Source of the DNA: JAVBRU01 sp031547595
Lineage (GTDB): Bacteria > Bacillota > Clostridia > Christensenellales > Aristaeellaceae
DNA length: 64,000 nucleotides
Direction: 5' to 3'
Assembly: GCA_031547595.1 (NCBI GenBank)
Contig: JAVBRU010000052.1
Span: 1 to 64,000, forward strand
The translations under genes were made by a program, and so were the position numbers. The notes beneath the pieces are model-generated. The model was not told the DNA's origin and searched no databases. It was given only the letters and a program-made list of their open reading frames with translations. Shown here in pieces: positions 50,902 to 59,200 of the stretch (the stretch's first letter is position 1; every line of letters begins with the position of its first letter).

Positions 50902-51200
50902 TGTATCGGCAAGCCGATACACTCCGATAAAATGAAGGGATTCATTTTATCGGGGGCATCATTTTGTTGTGATGCTATGCATCACGGCGTAGGGTGCGCT
51001 TTGCGCACCGAGGCAGGAGGACAGCGCTTGCGCTACCGCAATGCCGAAGACTGGCGGCAAGGCCTTTTAGCCGTAGCCGACAGGCCGTAAGAAAATGATA
51101 TAGGAAGCGGCATTCCAGCCGCTCCTCGGGGCGGCAAAGCCACCCCTGCGGATTACATATGAAGGGACTGCGGCCCCTTCATGCATCCCCGGAGAGAAGA
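50901..51200. other. Non-coding stretch packed with hairpins
   Basis: No gene is seen here. In order it holds GTGTATCGGC-AA-GCCGATACAC (50901-50922, overlapping the dapF stop), a 13-bp perfect stem CCGATAAAATGAA with TTCATTTTATCGG (50924-50953), GCATCA/TGATGC, GGTGCGC-TTT-GCGCACC, AGCGC-TT-GCGCT, a GGCAAGGCC/GGCCG segment, and GAAGGG/CCCTTC near 51160-51180. The first two may end the dapF transcript. The rest look like a cluster of small palindromes. Confidence 0.6.
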
Positions 51201-51243
51201 CCCTATCATTCGATAAACCATGCTATTCATTACATCAATAAGT

Positions 51244-51318
51244 GAGGTGCAGGAGATGAAATCTCCTGCCGGGGGTCTGGGGCGAGGAGCCCCAGCGTTC
51301 CCCGTTTCCCCCCACGTT
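51244..51318 (+). repeat. Dispersed repeat, copy B (complete)
   Basis: It starts GAGGTGCAGGAGAT and has hairpin 1 (51249-51257 with 51261-51269) identical to that of copy A, and hairpin 2 CTGGGGC (51277-51283), GAGGA, GCCCCAG (51289-51295), then the GCGTTCCCC tail. It ends about ten bases before the dapL ribosome site. Confidence 0.88.
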
Positions 51319-51330
51319 GGAGGAGCAAAT

Positions 51331-52554
51331 ATGCGGATCAATACATCACTCAATGCGCTGCCGGCGGGCTATCTGTTTGCGGAGGTCGCGCGCCGCGTGA
51401 AGGTGTTCACTGCCGAGAACCCCGGTGCGGATATCCTGCGCTTGGGCATTGGCGATGTGACGCGCCCGCTCGCCCCGGCGGTTGCGGACGCGTTTCAAAG
51501 CGCGGCGGCAGGCATGGCGACCCCGGCGGGCTTCCATGGCTACGCGCCGGACTATGGCTACAGCTTTTTGATCGACGCCATCCGCACTGAGGACTACGCG
51601 CCGCTGGGCATTCAGCTGGACAGCGACGAAGTGTTCGTTTCGGACGGCGCGAAGAGCGACGTGGGCAATTTGCAGGAGCTGTTCTCCGCCGATGCGCGCA
51701 TCGCGGTGACCGATCCCGTATACCCCGTCTATGTGGACACCAATGCCATGGCGGGGAGGCTGGGAAGCTATCAAAACGGGCGCTGGAGCCGCCTTTGCTA
51801 TCTGCCCTGCAATGCGGAAAACGGCTTTGTGCCGCCGCTGCCGGATCAACCTGTGGATGTGATCTACCTGTGCTATCCCAACAACCCCACCGGCACGGTG
51901 CTCACCAAGGCACAGCTGAAGGTGTTTGTGGATTATGCGCTGCAAAACGACTGCCTGATCATCTATGACGCGGCGTACAAGGCGTTTATCACTGAGGCGG
52001 ATGTGCCCCAAAGCATTTATGAGGTGGAGGGCGCGCGCGGCTGCGCGATCGAGTGCTGCTCCCTCTCCAAAACTGCGGGCTTCACGGGCGTGCGCTGCGG
52101 ATACATGGTGATCCCGAAGGAGTTAACCGGCGCGGATGATACCGGCGCGCGGATTTCGCTGAACAAGCTGTGGCAGCGCCGCGGCTCCACCAAGTTCAAC
52201 GGCGTCAGTTACCCCGTGCAGTGCGCCGCCGCCGCCGTGTTCACCCCCGAGGGGCGCAGGCAAACGGGCGAGAGCATTCGTTATTATTTGAACAACGCGA
52301 AAATCATCTATGATGGCTTGCAAAACGCGGGGCTCACTGTGTTTGGCGGCACGAACGCGCCCTATGTGTGGATGAAAACACCGGGCGGCATGCCGTCCTG
52401 GGAGCTGTTTGATCTGCTGCTGAAAAAAGCGCACGTGGTAGGCACGCCGGGCGAGGGCTTTGGCCCCAGCGGCGAAGGGTATTTCCGCCTGACTGCATTT
52501 AATACAAAGGAGAATACAGAGCAGGCGGTTCAGCGCATCTGTTCTATTCTATAA
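51331..52554 (+). CDS. dapL: LL-diaminopimelate aminotransferase
   Basis: DapL converts tetrahydrodipicolinate directly to LL-diaminopimelate with PLP, bypassing the acyl-blocked routes. The 407-residue protein has the fold-type I aminotransferase motifs: YPNNPTGTVL, IIYDAAYKAFI, and SLSKTAGFTGVRCGY with the PLP-binding Lys. The opening LPAGYLFAEVARRVKVFTAE is typical of DapL. The ATG follows GGAGGAGC. purA lies 27 bases downstream and may be co-transcribed. The upstream repeat copy B forms its leader. Confidence 0.95.
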   Translation: MRINTSLNALPAGYLFAEVARRVKVFTAENPGADILRLGIGDVTRPLAPAVADAFQSAAAGMATPAGFHGYAPDYGYSFLIDAIRTEDYAPLGIQLDSDEVFVSDGAKSDVGNLQELFSADARIAVTDPVYPVYVDTNAMAGRLGSYQNGRWSRLCYLPCNAENGFVPPLPDQPVDVIYLCYPNNPTGTVLTKAQLKVFVDYALQNDCLIIYDAAYKAFITEADVPQSIYEVEGARGCAIECCSLSKTAGFTGVRCGYMVIPKELTGADDTGARISLNKLWQRRGSTKFNGVSYPVQCAAAAVFTPEGRRQTGESIRYYLNNAKIIYDGLQNAGLTVFGGTNAPYVWMKTPGGMPSWELFDLLLKKAHVVGTPGEGFGPSGEGYFRLTAFNTKENTEQAVQRICSIL

Positions 52555-52581
52555 GCTGTCTTATCAAAGGGGGAGAGGGGT

Positions 52582-53856
52582 ATGGTACGGGCTATCGTAG
52601 GGGCTAACTGGGGGGATGAGGGCAAGGGCAAGATTACCGACATGCTGGCAGAGCAGAGTGATATCGTGGTGCGCTTTCAGGGCGGCGCGAACGCAGGGCA
52701 CACCATCATCAACGATTATGGCAAGTTCGCCCTGCACTTACTGCCCTCCGGCGTGTTCAGGCAGCATGTGGTCAACATCATTGGCCCCGGCGTGGCGCTG
52801 GATATCGGCGCGCTGCTGGACGAGCTTGATATGTTGGTCGCACGCGGCGTGCCTGTGCCGAAGCTATTGATCTCCGACCGCGCCGAAGTGATGATGCAGT
52901 ACCATATCAATTTTGATTGCCTGGAAGAGGAACGCCTGGGCAAAGGCAGCTTTGGCTCCACCAAATCCGGCATTGCGCCTTTTTATAGCGATAAATATGC
53001 CAAGATTGGTGTGCAGGTGTGCCAATTGATGGACAAAGAGCTGCTGCGCAACCGCATCAGCAAGGCAGCCAGCCAGAAGAACGTGCTGCTGGACGCGCTG
53101 TACCATCAGCCGCCGCTTGATGTGGACGCGCTGACAGAAGAATATTTTGCGCTGGGGCAGCGCATTTTGCCCATGGTGGGCGATGCTACGCAGTATTTGC
53201 ACCGCGCACTGCTGGAGGGCAAGCGTGTGCTGCTGGAGGGCCAGCTGGGCACGCTGCGCGATCCCGATCACGGCATTTTCCCCTTCACCACGTCGTCCTC
53301 GCCGCTGGCCGGCTATGGCACCGTGGGCGCGGGCGTACCGCCCACCGCCATTAACGAAATCATTGCCGTCACCAAGGCGTACAGTAGCTGCGTTGGCGCG
53401 GGGCCGTTTGTGACCGAAATGTTTGGCGATGAGGCCGAGGAGCTGCGAAAGCGCGGCGGTGATGCGGGCGAGTATGGCGCCAAAACCGGGCGTCCGCGCC
53501 GGGTGGGCTGGTTCGATGCCGTGGCCACGCGTTATGGCTGCATGGTGCAGGGCGCGACAGCGTGCGTGATGACTAACCTCGACGTGCTTTGCTATCTGGA
53601 CGAAATCCGCGTCTGCGTCGGCTATGAGGTGGACGGCAAAGTACTGCGCGATTTCCCTGTGACGCCGCTATTGGAGCGTGCGAAGCCGGTTTATGAAACA
53701 TTGCCCGGCTGGGGCGAGAGCGTGAAGGGCATCACCGCCTATGATGCGCTGCCCGAAAACTGCCGCAGGTATGTGGAGTTTATCGAGAAAGAGATCGAAT
53801 GCCCGCTGACGATGCTGTCTAACGGCCCGAAGCGAAATGAGATCATTTATAGATGA
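52582..53856 (+). CDS. purA: Adenylosuccinate synthetase
   Basis: PurA joins IMP and aspartate with GTP to form adenylosuccinate, the first step to AMP. The 424-residue protein carries the P-loop GANWGDEGKGKITD and the catalytic Asp/His region FQGGANAGHT at the start, and GPFVTEM and SVKGITAYDALP later. GGGGGAGAGG lies before the ATG. No other purine gene is adjacent. Repeat copy E begins at the base after its stop, and a possible terminator is at 53980-54031. Confidence 0.96.
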   Translation: MVRAIVGANWGDEGKGKITDMLAEQSDIVVRFQGGANAGHTIINDYGKFALHLLPSGVFRQHVVNIIGPGVALDIGALLDELDMLVARGVPVPKLLISDRAEVMMQYHINFDCLEEERLGKGSFGSTKSGIAPFYSDKYAKIGVQVCQLMDKELLRNRISKAASQKNVLLDALYHQPPLDVDALTEEYFALGQRILPMVGDATQYLHRALLEGKRVLLEGQLGTLRDPDHGIFPFTTSSSPLAGYGTVGAGVPPTAINEIIAVTKAYSSCVGAGPFVTEMFGDEAEELRKRGGDAGEYGAKTGRPRRVGWFDAVATRYGCMVQGATACVMTNLDVLCYLDEIRVCVGYEVDGKVLRDFPVTPLLERAKPVYETLPGWGESVKGITAYDALPENCRRYVEFIEKEIECPLTMLSNGPKRNEIIYR

Positions 53857-53928
53857 CGAGGGGAGAGGGAACGCTGGGCTGCTCGCCCCAGACCCCAGGC
53901 AGGGAGTGAGGACTCCCTGCACCCCCAG
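53857..53928 (-). repeat. Dispersed repeat, copy E (complete, inverted)
   Basis: On the minus strand it starts GGGGGTGCAGGGAGT, with hairpin 1 (53899-53907 with 53912-53920) and an imperfect hairpin 2 (CTGGGC 53874-53879 with GCCCCAG 53885-53891). It abuts the purA stop codon. Confidence 0.85.
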
Positions 53929-54257
53929 TTCTTGTACCCTTCGATGACAATTGAGTGTATGTGCGGGAACGAAAAAACGCTGCGGATTTCCTGTGGAATA
54001 CTTGCATTCAAAAGGCCATCCGCAGTATTTTATCTGTCATCTGCTACGCAGCTGACCAGTGACTTAACGCCACTGCCCGCACACCTGAATTGCAATGGGT
54101 ACCCGTGAAAGCAAAACAGTACCCTATCAATTACACGGGTTTCTTGTGTTTTTTATGTGTGCGTGCGCCGTGCTGGCACGGCGGTTTTTCTGTCGCAACA
54201 GAAAAACAGAAGAAGGGCATTTTAGGCGAGGGAATGCTTGCATACCATTCGAATAAA
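53929..54257. other. Gene-free interval with three hairpins
   Basis: I see no coding signal. CTGCGGAT (53980-53987) and ATCCGCAG (54018-54025) followed by TATTTTAT may be the purA terminator. GCCGTGC-TG-GCACGGC (54167-54182) and GTTTTTCTGT-N4-ACAGAAAAAC (54184-54207) form two adjacent stems, the first also flanked by T-rich sequence. No promoter for rbgA is clear here. Confidence 0.5.
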
Positions 54258-54305
54258 CTCCTGCCGGGGTCTGGGGCGAGCATCCCCAGTGTAGCCCCCT
54301 CCCCT
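54258..54305 (+). repeat. Dispersed repeat, copy D (5'-truncated)
   Basis: It begins in the 3' arm of hairpin 1 (CTCCTGCCGGGG), followed by hairpin 2 CTGGGGC, GAGCA, TCCCCAG with one mismatch, then a C-rich tail. It is 350 bases from copy E, with opposite orientation. Confidence 0.78.
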
Positions 54306-54419
54306 ATGTCCAATGTGTAAATTACAAAAAATATCCTTGCGTTTTCGGATAAAAAATGATATTACTTATAGAGAACTCATTTTGAGTGTTTAATGAAATA
54401 TATGGAAGCGGCAAAAACG

Positions 54420-55268
54420 ATGAACATACAATGGTATCCCGGCCATATGGCGCGGGCAAAACGCCTGCTGGCAGAGCAGCTTTCCCGGGTGGATGTGGTG
54501 ATAGAATTATGCGATGCGCGGCTGCCCCGTGCCAGCCGAAACCCCGATTTGCACAAGATGACGCAGCACAAGCAGCGGGTGATGATCCTGGGCAAAAGCG
54601 ACCTGGCCGACCCGAAGGAAACCGAGCGCTGGCTGAAACAGTTCCGTAGCGAGGGCATCCAGTGTGCGGCGCTGAATGTGAACATTCAATCCAAGCAGGC
54701 GTTGCAGATGATCGACCGTGCGGCGCAGGAGGCCGTGGCGCGCGCAGCGCAGCGCGGTATCAAAAAAACGGTGCGTGCGATGGTGGTGGGTGTGCCCAAC
54801 GTTGGCAAAAGCACGCTGATCAACCGGCTGAACGGCGCGTCCATCGCGCAGGTGGGCGACAGGCCGGGCGTCACCCACGCCAACCAGTGGGTGAAGGTCA
54901 CACCCTACCTGGAAATGCTGGACACACCGGGGCTGTTGTGGCCGCGTTTTGACGATCCCGTGGCGGCACGCCGCCTGGCGTATATTGCGGCCATCCGTGA
55001 TGAAATACTGGATACTGCGCAGCTGGCGATTCAGCTATTGGAGGATTTGCTGGCTGTTGCGCCAGTGCAGGTGACGGAGCGCTATAAGCTGAAGGATGCT
55101 TCGCTTCGCGGCCTGCCGCTGATGGAAGCGGTATGTGTGGGCCGCGGTTTCTTAATGAAGGGCGGCGTGCCCGATATCGACCGCGCCTGCGCCGTGGTGC
55201 TGGACGAGTTTCGCGCGGGCAAGCTGGGACGTATTACGTTAGAGGTATTAGAGGATGGACAAGCGTAG
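54420..55268 (+). CDS. rbgA: Ribosome biogenesis GTPase RbgA (YlqF)
   Basis: RbgA is a circularly permuted GTPase that helps late assembly of the 50S subunit. From the ATG at 54420 the protein has 282 residues, the common length. The G motifs appear in permuted order: LGKSDLAD (G4), then GVPNVGKSTLINRL (G1) and LDTPGLLWP (G3). The start MNIQWYPGHMARAK is typical. In-frame ATGs at 54393 and 54402 would add nine or six residues. It overlaps rnhB by 14 bases. Confidence 0.94.
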   Translation: MNIQWYPGHMARAKRLLAEQLSRVDVVIELCDARLPRASRNPDLHKMTQHKQRVMILGKSDLADPKETERWLKQFRSEGIQCAALNVNIQSKQALQMIDRAAQEAVARAAQRGIKKTVRAMVVGVPNVGKSTLINRLNGASIAQVGDRPGVTHANQWVKVTPYLEMLDTPGLLWPRFDDPVAARRLAYIAAIRDEILDTAQLAIQLLEDLLAVAPVQVTERYKLKDASLRGLPLMEAVCVGRGFLMKGGVPDIDRACAVVLDEFRAGKLGRITLEVLEDGQA

Positions 55269-55869
55269 ACAGGCGCGGCTGGATATACTGCTGCAAACAG
55301 ACGCGCCTTTATGGCAGGCGAACATCGCCTTTGCGGGCATGGACGAGGCCGGGCGCGGGCCGCTGGCGGGTGATGTGGTGGCGGCGTGCGTGATGCTGCC
55401 GCCAACTCCGCTGATCGAGTGGGTGGACGACAGCAAAAAGCTGTCCCCTGCGCGGCGCGAAAAAGTGTTTGCTGAGATCATGGAGCATGCCTATTTTGTG
55501 GGCGTCGGGCGTTCCAGCCCAGAAGAGATTGATGAGATCAATATTTTGCAGGCCACCAAGAACGCCATGCGCAGGGCGGCCGCAGATGCCCCGGCAGAAT
55601 TGTTTTTGCTGGACGCGGTGTCTGGGCTTGGCTTAAATGGCCGCGAGCAGGGCATCCTGCATGGGGACGCGCTCAGCTATCATATCGCGGCGGCCAGCAT
55701 CATTGCCAAAGTGACGCGCGACCGGGATATGCTGGCGCTGGACGCGGAGTATCCGCAGTATGGATTTGCGCGGCATAAGGGCTATGGCACAGCGGAGCAT
55801 ATCGCGGCGCTGAAGGCGCATGGCGCGTGTCCGCTGCACCGGCGCAGCTTTATCGGGCATTTTGTATGA
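55255..55869 (+). CDS. rnhB: Ribonuclease HII
   Basis: RNase HII removes ribonucleotides from RNA-DNA hybrids. The 204-residue protein has FAGMDEAGRGPLAGDVV with the Asp-Glu pair, LFLLDAV with the third acidic residue, and HIAAASIIAKVTRDRDM. Two overlaps, 14 bases with rbgA and ATGA with yraN, place it in one operon. This gene order is standard in Firmicutes. Confidence 0.95.
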   Translation: MDKRRQARLDILLQTDAPLWQANIAFAGMDEAGRGPLAGDVVAACVMLPPTPLIEWVDDSKKLSPARREKVFAEIMEHAYFVGVGRSSPEEIDEINILQATKNAMRRAAADAPAELFLLDAVSGLGLNGREQGILHGDALSYHIAAASIIAKVTRDRDMLALDAEYPQYGFARHKGYGTAEHIAALKAHGACPLHRRSFIGHFV

Positions 55870-56198
55870 CGCGGCATGAGGCGGGGCTGCTGGGGGAATG
55901 GCGCGCGGCGCGGTTCCTCAAAAAACAGGGAATGAAGCTGTTGCGCATGCGCTACCGCTGCGCGCAGGGCGAGATTGACCTTCTGCTGCGCGAGGGGAAT
56001 ACCCTGGTGCTGGCGGAGGTGAAATACCGCCCGAACGGCGCGCTGGGCGCGGGCGTCAGCGCGGTGACGGCGGAAAAGCAGCGGCGCATCCGCAGGGCTG
56101 CGGCGCATTACCTGCGGGAACATCCCGCAACCGATGTGCGTTTTGATGTGGTGGAGATCGGCGCGGCAGGCGTGCGGCATATCAAAAATGCCTTTTAA
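55866..56198 (+). CDS. yraN: UPF0102 (YraN) endonuclease-like protein
   Basis: The 110-residue protein has the nuclease-fold core of UPF0102: GEWRAARFLKKQGMKLL, RCAQGEIDLLLREGNTLVLA and EVKYRPNGALG, where Asp and Glu-x-Lys are the candidate catalytic residues. Its exact role is not known, though it resembles Holliday-junction resolvase-like folds. The ATG overlaps the rnhB stop as ATGA. The very common yraN-comM order is broken here by the large glycosyltransferase gene. Confidence 0.85.
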   Translation: MTRHEAGLLGEWRAARFLKKQGMKLLRMRYRCAQGEIDLLLREGNTLVLAEVKYRPNGALGAGVSAVTAEKQRRIRRAAAHYLREHPATDVRFDVVEIGAAGVRHIKNAF

Positions 56199-56208
56199 GG
56201 AGTTGTGT

Positions 56209-59200
56209 ATGAAGCGTAAAACATGGTTTATCATCGGTGCTGCCCTGTTGGTGGTGGCACTGGTTTTGGTATTTGCCCTGCGTGGCGGGCCGGAAGGCAC
56301 CTATGATAACCTGATTTTGAACGGGGATTTTGAGCAGCTGGACGAAGAAGGGCTGTTTGCGCATTGGTATACCGATTCGTACTTCATGCCCGCGATGATC
56401 ACCGAATACGCGGTGGCAGAGGGCGTGAGCGGCAATGGCGGGCATATCCGCAACCTGTCGCTCAACGATGCGCGCTTTGCGCAGATTGTATCGGTATCGC
56501 CCAATACCACGTATCGCCTGCATGGCTACATCAAGGCGGACGCCGTACAGGGGCATGGCGCGAACCTCTCCATCGAGGGCCCTTATGTGTTCTCCGAAGC
56601 GGTGTACGATACCGAGGGTGAGTGGGTGGAGGTGACGCTGTATGGCGTGACCGGCCCCAATCAAAAGAGCTTGACGGTGTTTGCGCGCCTTGGCGGGTAT
56701 AGCGGCGAAGCGCAGGGCGAGGCGTGGTTTGACGATATCACGCTGTGCCGGGTGGACAGCGTGCCCGACGGATACATAACAGAATTATTTTATACCCAGA
56801 AGGTAGCGGAGCCTTCTGTGACGGATACCACCACCAAGACCGGCGCGTTCAACCTGACGCTGGCGTCGGCCTGCTATGTGGTGATTTTCTTGTTGGCCGT
56901 CTGGTATATCTCCACGCGGCAGGAAAAGCCGCTAAATGCCGAGCGCAAGTATATCAACGGCGTGTGGCTGGCGGTGCTTCTGGCCATTGCGGCGGTGGTC
57001 CGCTTCGCGCTGGCCGACTCTGTGTATGGCTATGATGTGGATATCAACTGCTTTATCAGCTGGGGCAACCGTATGCGCGAAATCGGCCCCGCTGGCTTCT
57101 ATGAAGGCGTGTTTTGCGATTACCCCCCCGGATACATGCTGGTGCTGTGGCTGATCAGCGGGTTCTATCCGGATGGGCTGACGGCGCTGGCCGTCAAGCT
57201 GCCCTCCATTGTAAGCGATCTTGGCATGGTGGTGCTGTTGTATCACATCGGCAAAAAATACGCGTCAGGCGCGGTAGGGCTGGCGCTGGCGGCGCTCTAT
57301 GCACTGAACCCTTTGATGATGGTGTCTGGCGCGGCCTGGGGGCAGGCGGACGGCGTGATGACGCTGGCCATTGTGCTGGTGGTGATGTATGCGCTGGAGG
57401 GAAAGTGGCGCGTGGCGTTGCCCGTGTATATGCTGGCGGTGCTGCTCAAGCCCCAGGCGCTGATGTTTGGCCCGCTGGGGCTATTGGCGCTGGTGATCGT
57501 CTGCATCACGGCTATGCTTGGCAAGGACCAGGAAAAGAAAGCGGCACTGCTGAAAGACGTTGGCATCGGCCTTGGGTTGACGCTGCTGGTGGCGCTTGTG
57601 ATTGTCACCCCCTTCTCTGTGCAGCAGGGCGGCATTGGCTGGCTGATCGAAAAGTATGGCAAGACCATGAGCTACTATGATTATGCCACAGTGAACAGCT
57701 GCAACCTGTACTTCCTGGTGGGTGCCAACTGGACAAAGATAAGCGAGCTGGCGAAGCCGCTTACGGTGGCGCTGGGTTGTCTGATTTTGCTAGCACCTGC
57801 CGCCTGGCACCTTGTGAAAACGAAAAAGTATATCATCCTGGGCGCTGCTGGCGGCGCTGCGGCGGTGCTGGTCACGTTGTCGGCATTTGGCCTCATCAGC
57901 TACAACATCATGGGCATGGTGATGATGGCGCTGGTGATTGGCGTGGTGGTGGTGCAATACCTGATCGGTCAGGACATCAAGCACCTGCCGCTGCTGGGTG
58001 GCGTGCTGCTGACGGCGTTCTTCACTTTGGGCAGCATGATGCACGAGCGGTATTTGTTCCCCGCGATAGCGCTGCTGCTAGTCGCCTACGCCATTGAGAA
58101 GGACAAACGCATCCTGCTCTTGGCAGTTGGCATCACCATCACCTGCCTGTTCAACGTGGGCGCAGTGCTGGACCGCAACATCCGCATTGGCGGTGCAGAT
58201 GCGCACTTGAGCATGCCTGCGTTGTGGCATGGAAGCGATATGGCGTGGATGGAATACGCATCGGCGGTGGGCAACTGCCTGCTGAGCATGTTTGCGCTGC
58301 ACCTGGGCTTTGCATTGTGCCGCAAAGACGCTGTGGTGCTGCCCATCAAGGGCGCCAAGGCTGCTGAAAAAACGCAAGAGCAAACAGAAACGACGGCAGA
58401 TATCATGCTGAGCCGTGCCCTTACACGCTCGCAGCCGATACATCGGATGAAGTGGATCGATTATGTGCTGATGCTTGGTATCACGGCTATCTATGCCGTG
58501 GTGGCGTTCAGCAACCTTGGCTCCAACGTCCAGATGGATACCTACTGGCTGTCCCGCAGTGACGACCAGCAGGTGATATTCGATCTGGGCGAGCAGCGCG
58601 ATTTCTATATGCTATACTACGGCGGCATCCATTGGTCGGATCACCATTTTGCTGTGGAAACCAGCGTGGACGGCGAAAACTGGACATCCCTTCCCAACGA
58701 TGCGGAAATGGGGCCGGGCAGCCTGTACCAATGGAAATACGTCACATATTTTAACTTCTCGCCAATACCCAAGTACAACCGGTACACCTCTACGCCCATT
58801 CCACTCAGCGGCCGCTATGTGCGCCTCAGCTGTAATGGCGCGGCACTGAAGCTGTTCGAAGTGATGTTCCGCAATCCCGATACGCTGGAAATCTACCCCG
58901 TGGTAGCCATATCCGACACCATGGGCGACCCAGACATTTACAAACTGATTGACGAACAGGACAAGATGGATGGCAGCCAGCCGAGCTGGTACAACAGCAT
59001 GTACTTTGACGAAATCTATCATGCGCGCACGGGGTACGAGCATTTGAACGGCCTTGCTACCTACGAAACCTCTCACCCACCGCTGGGCAAGATTTTGATC
59101 GGCTGGGCGATTGGCGTGTTTGGCATGACGCCCTTTGGCTGGCGCTTTGCGGGCACGCTGGCGGGCGTATTGATGCTGCCGGGCATGTACATGCTGGGCA

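Noticed and set aside
53980..54207. Candidate small RNA or tRNA genes in the purA-rbgA gap
   Set aside because: There are hairpins but no cloverleaf, CCA end or T-loop pattern; the window as a whole shows no tRNA I could support.
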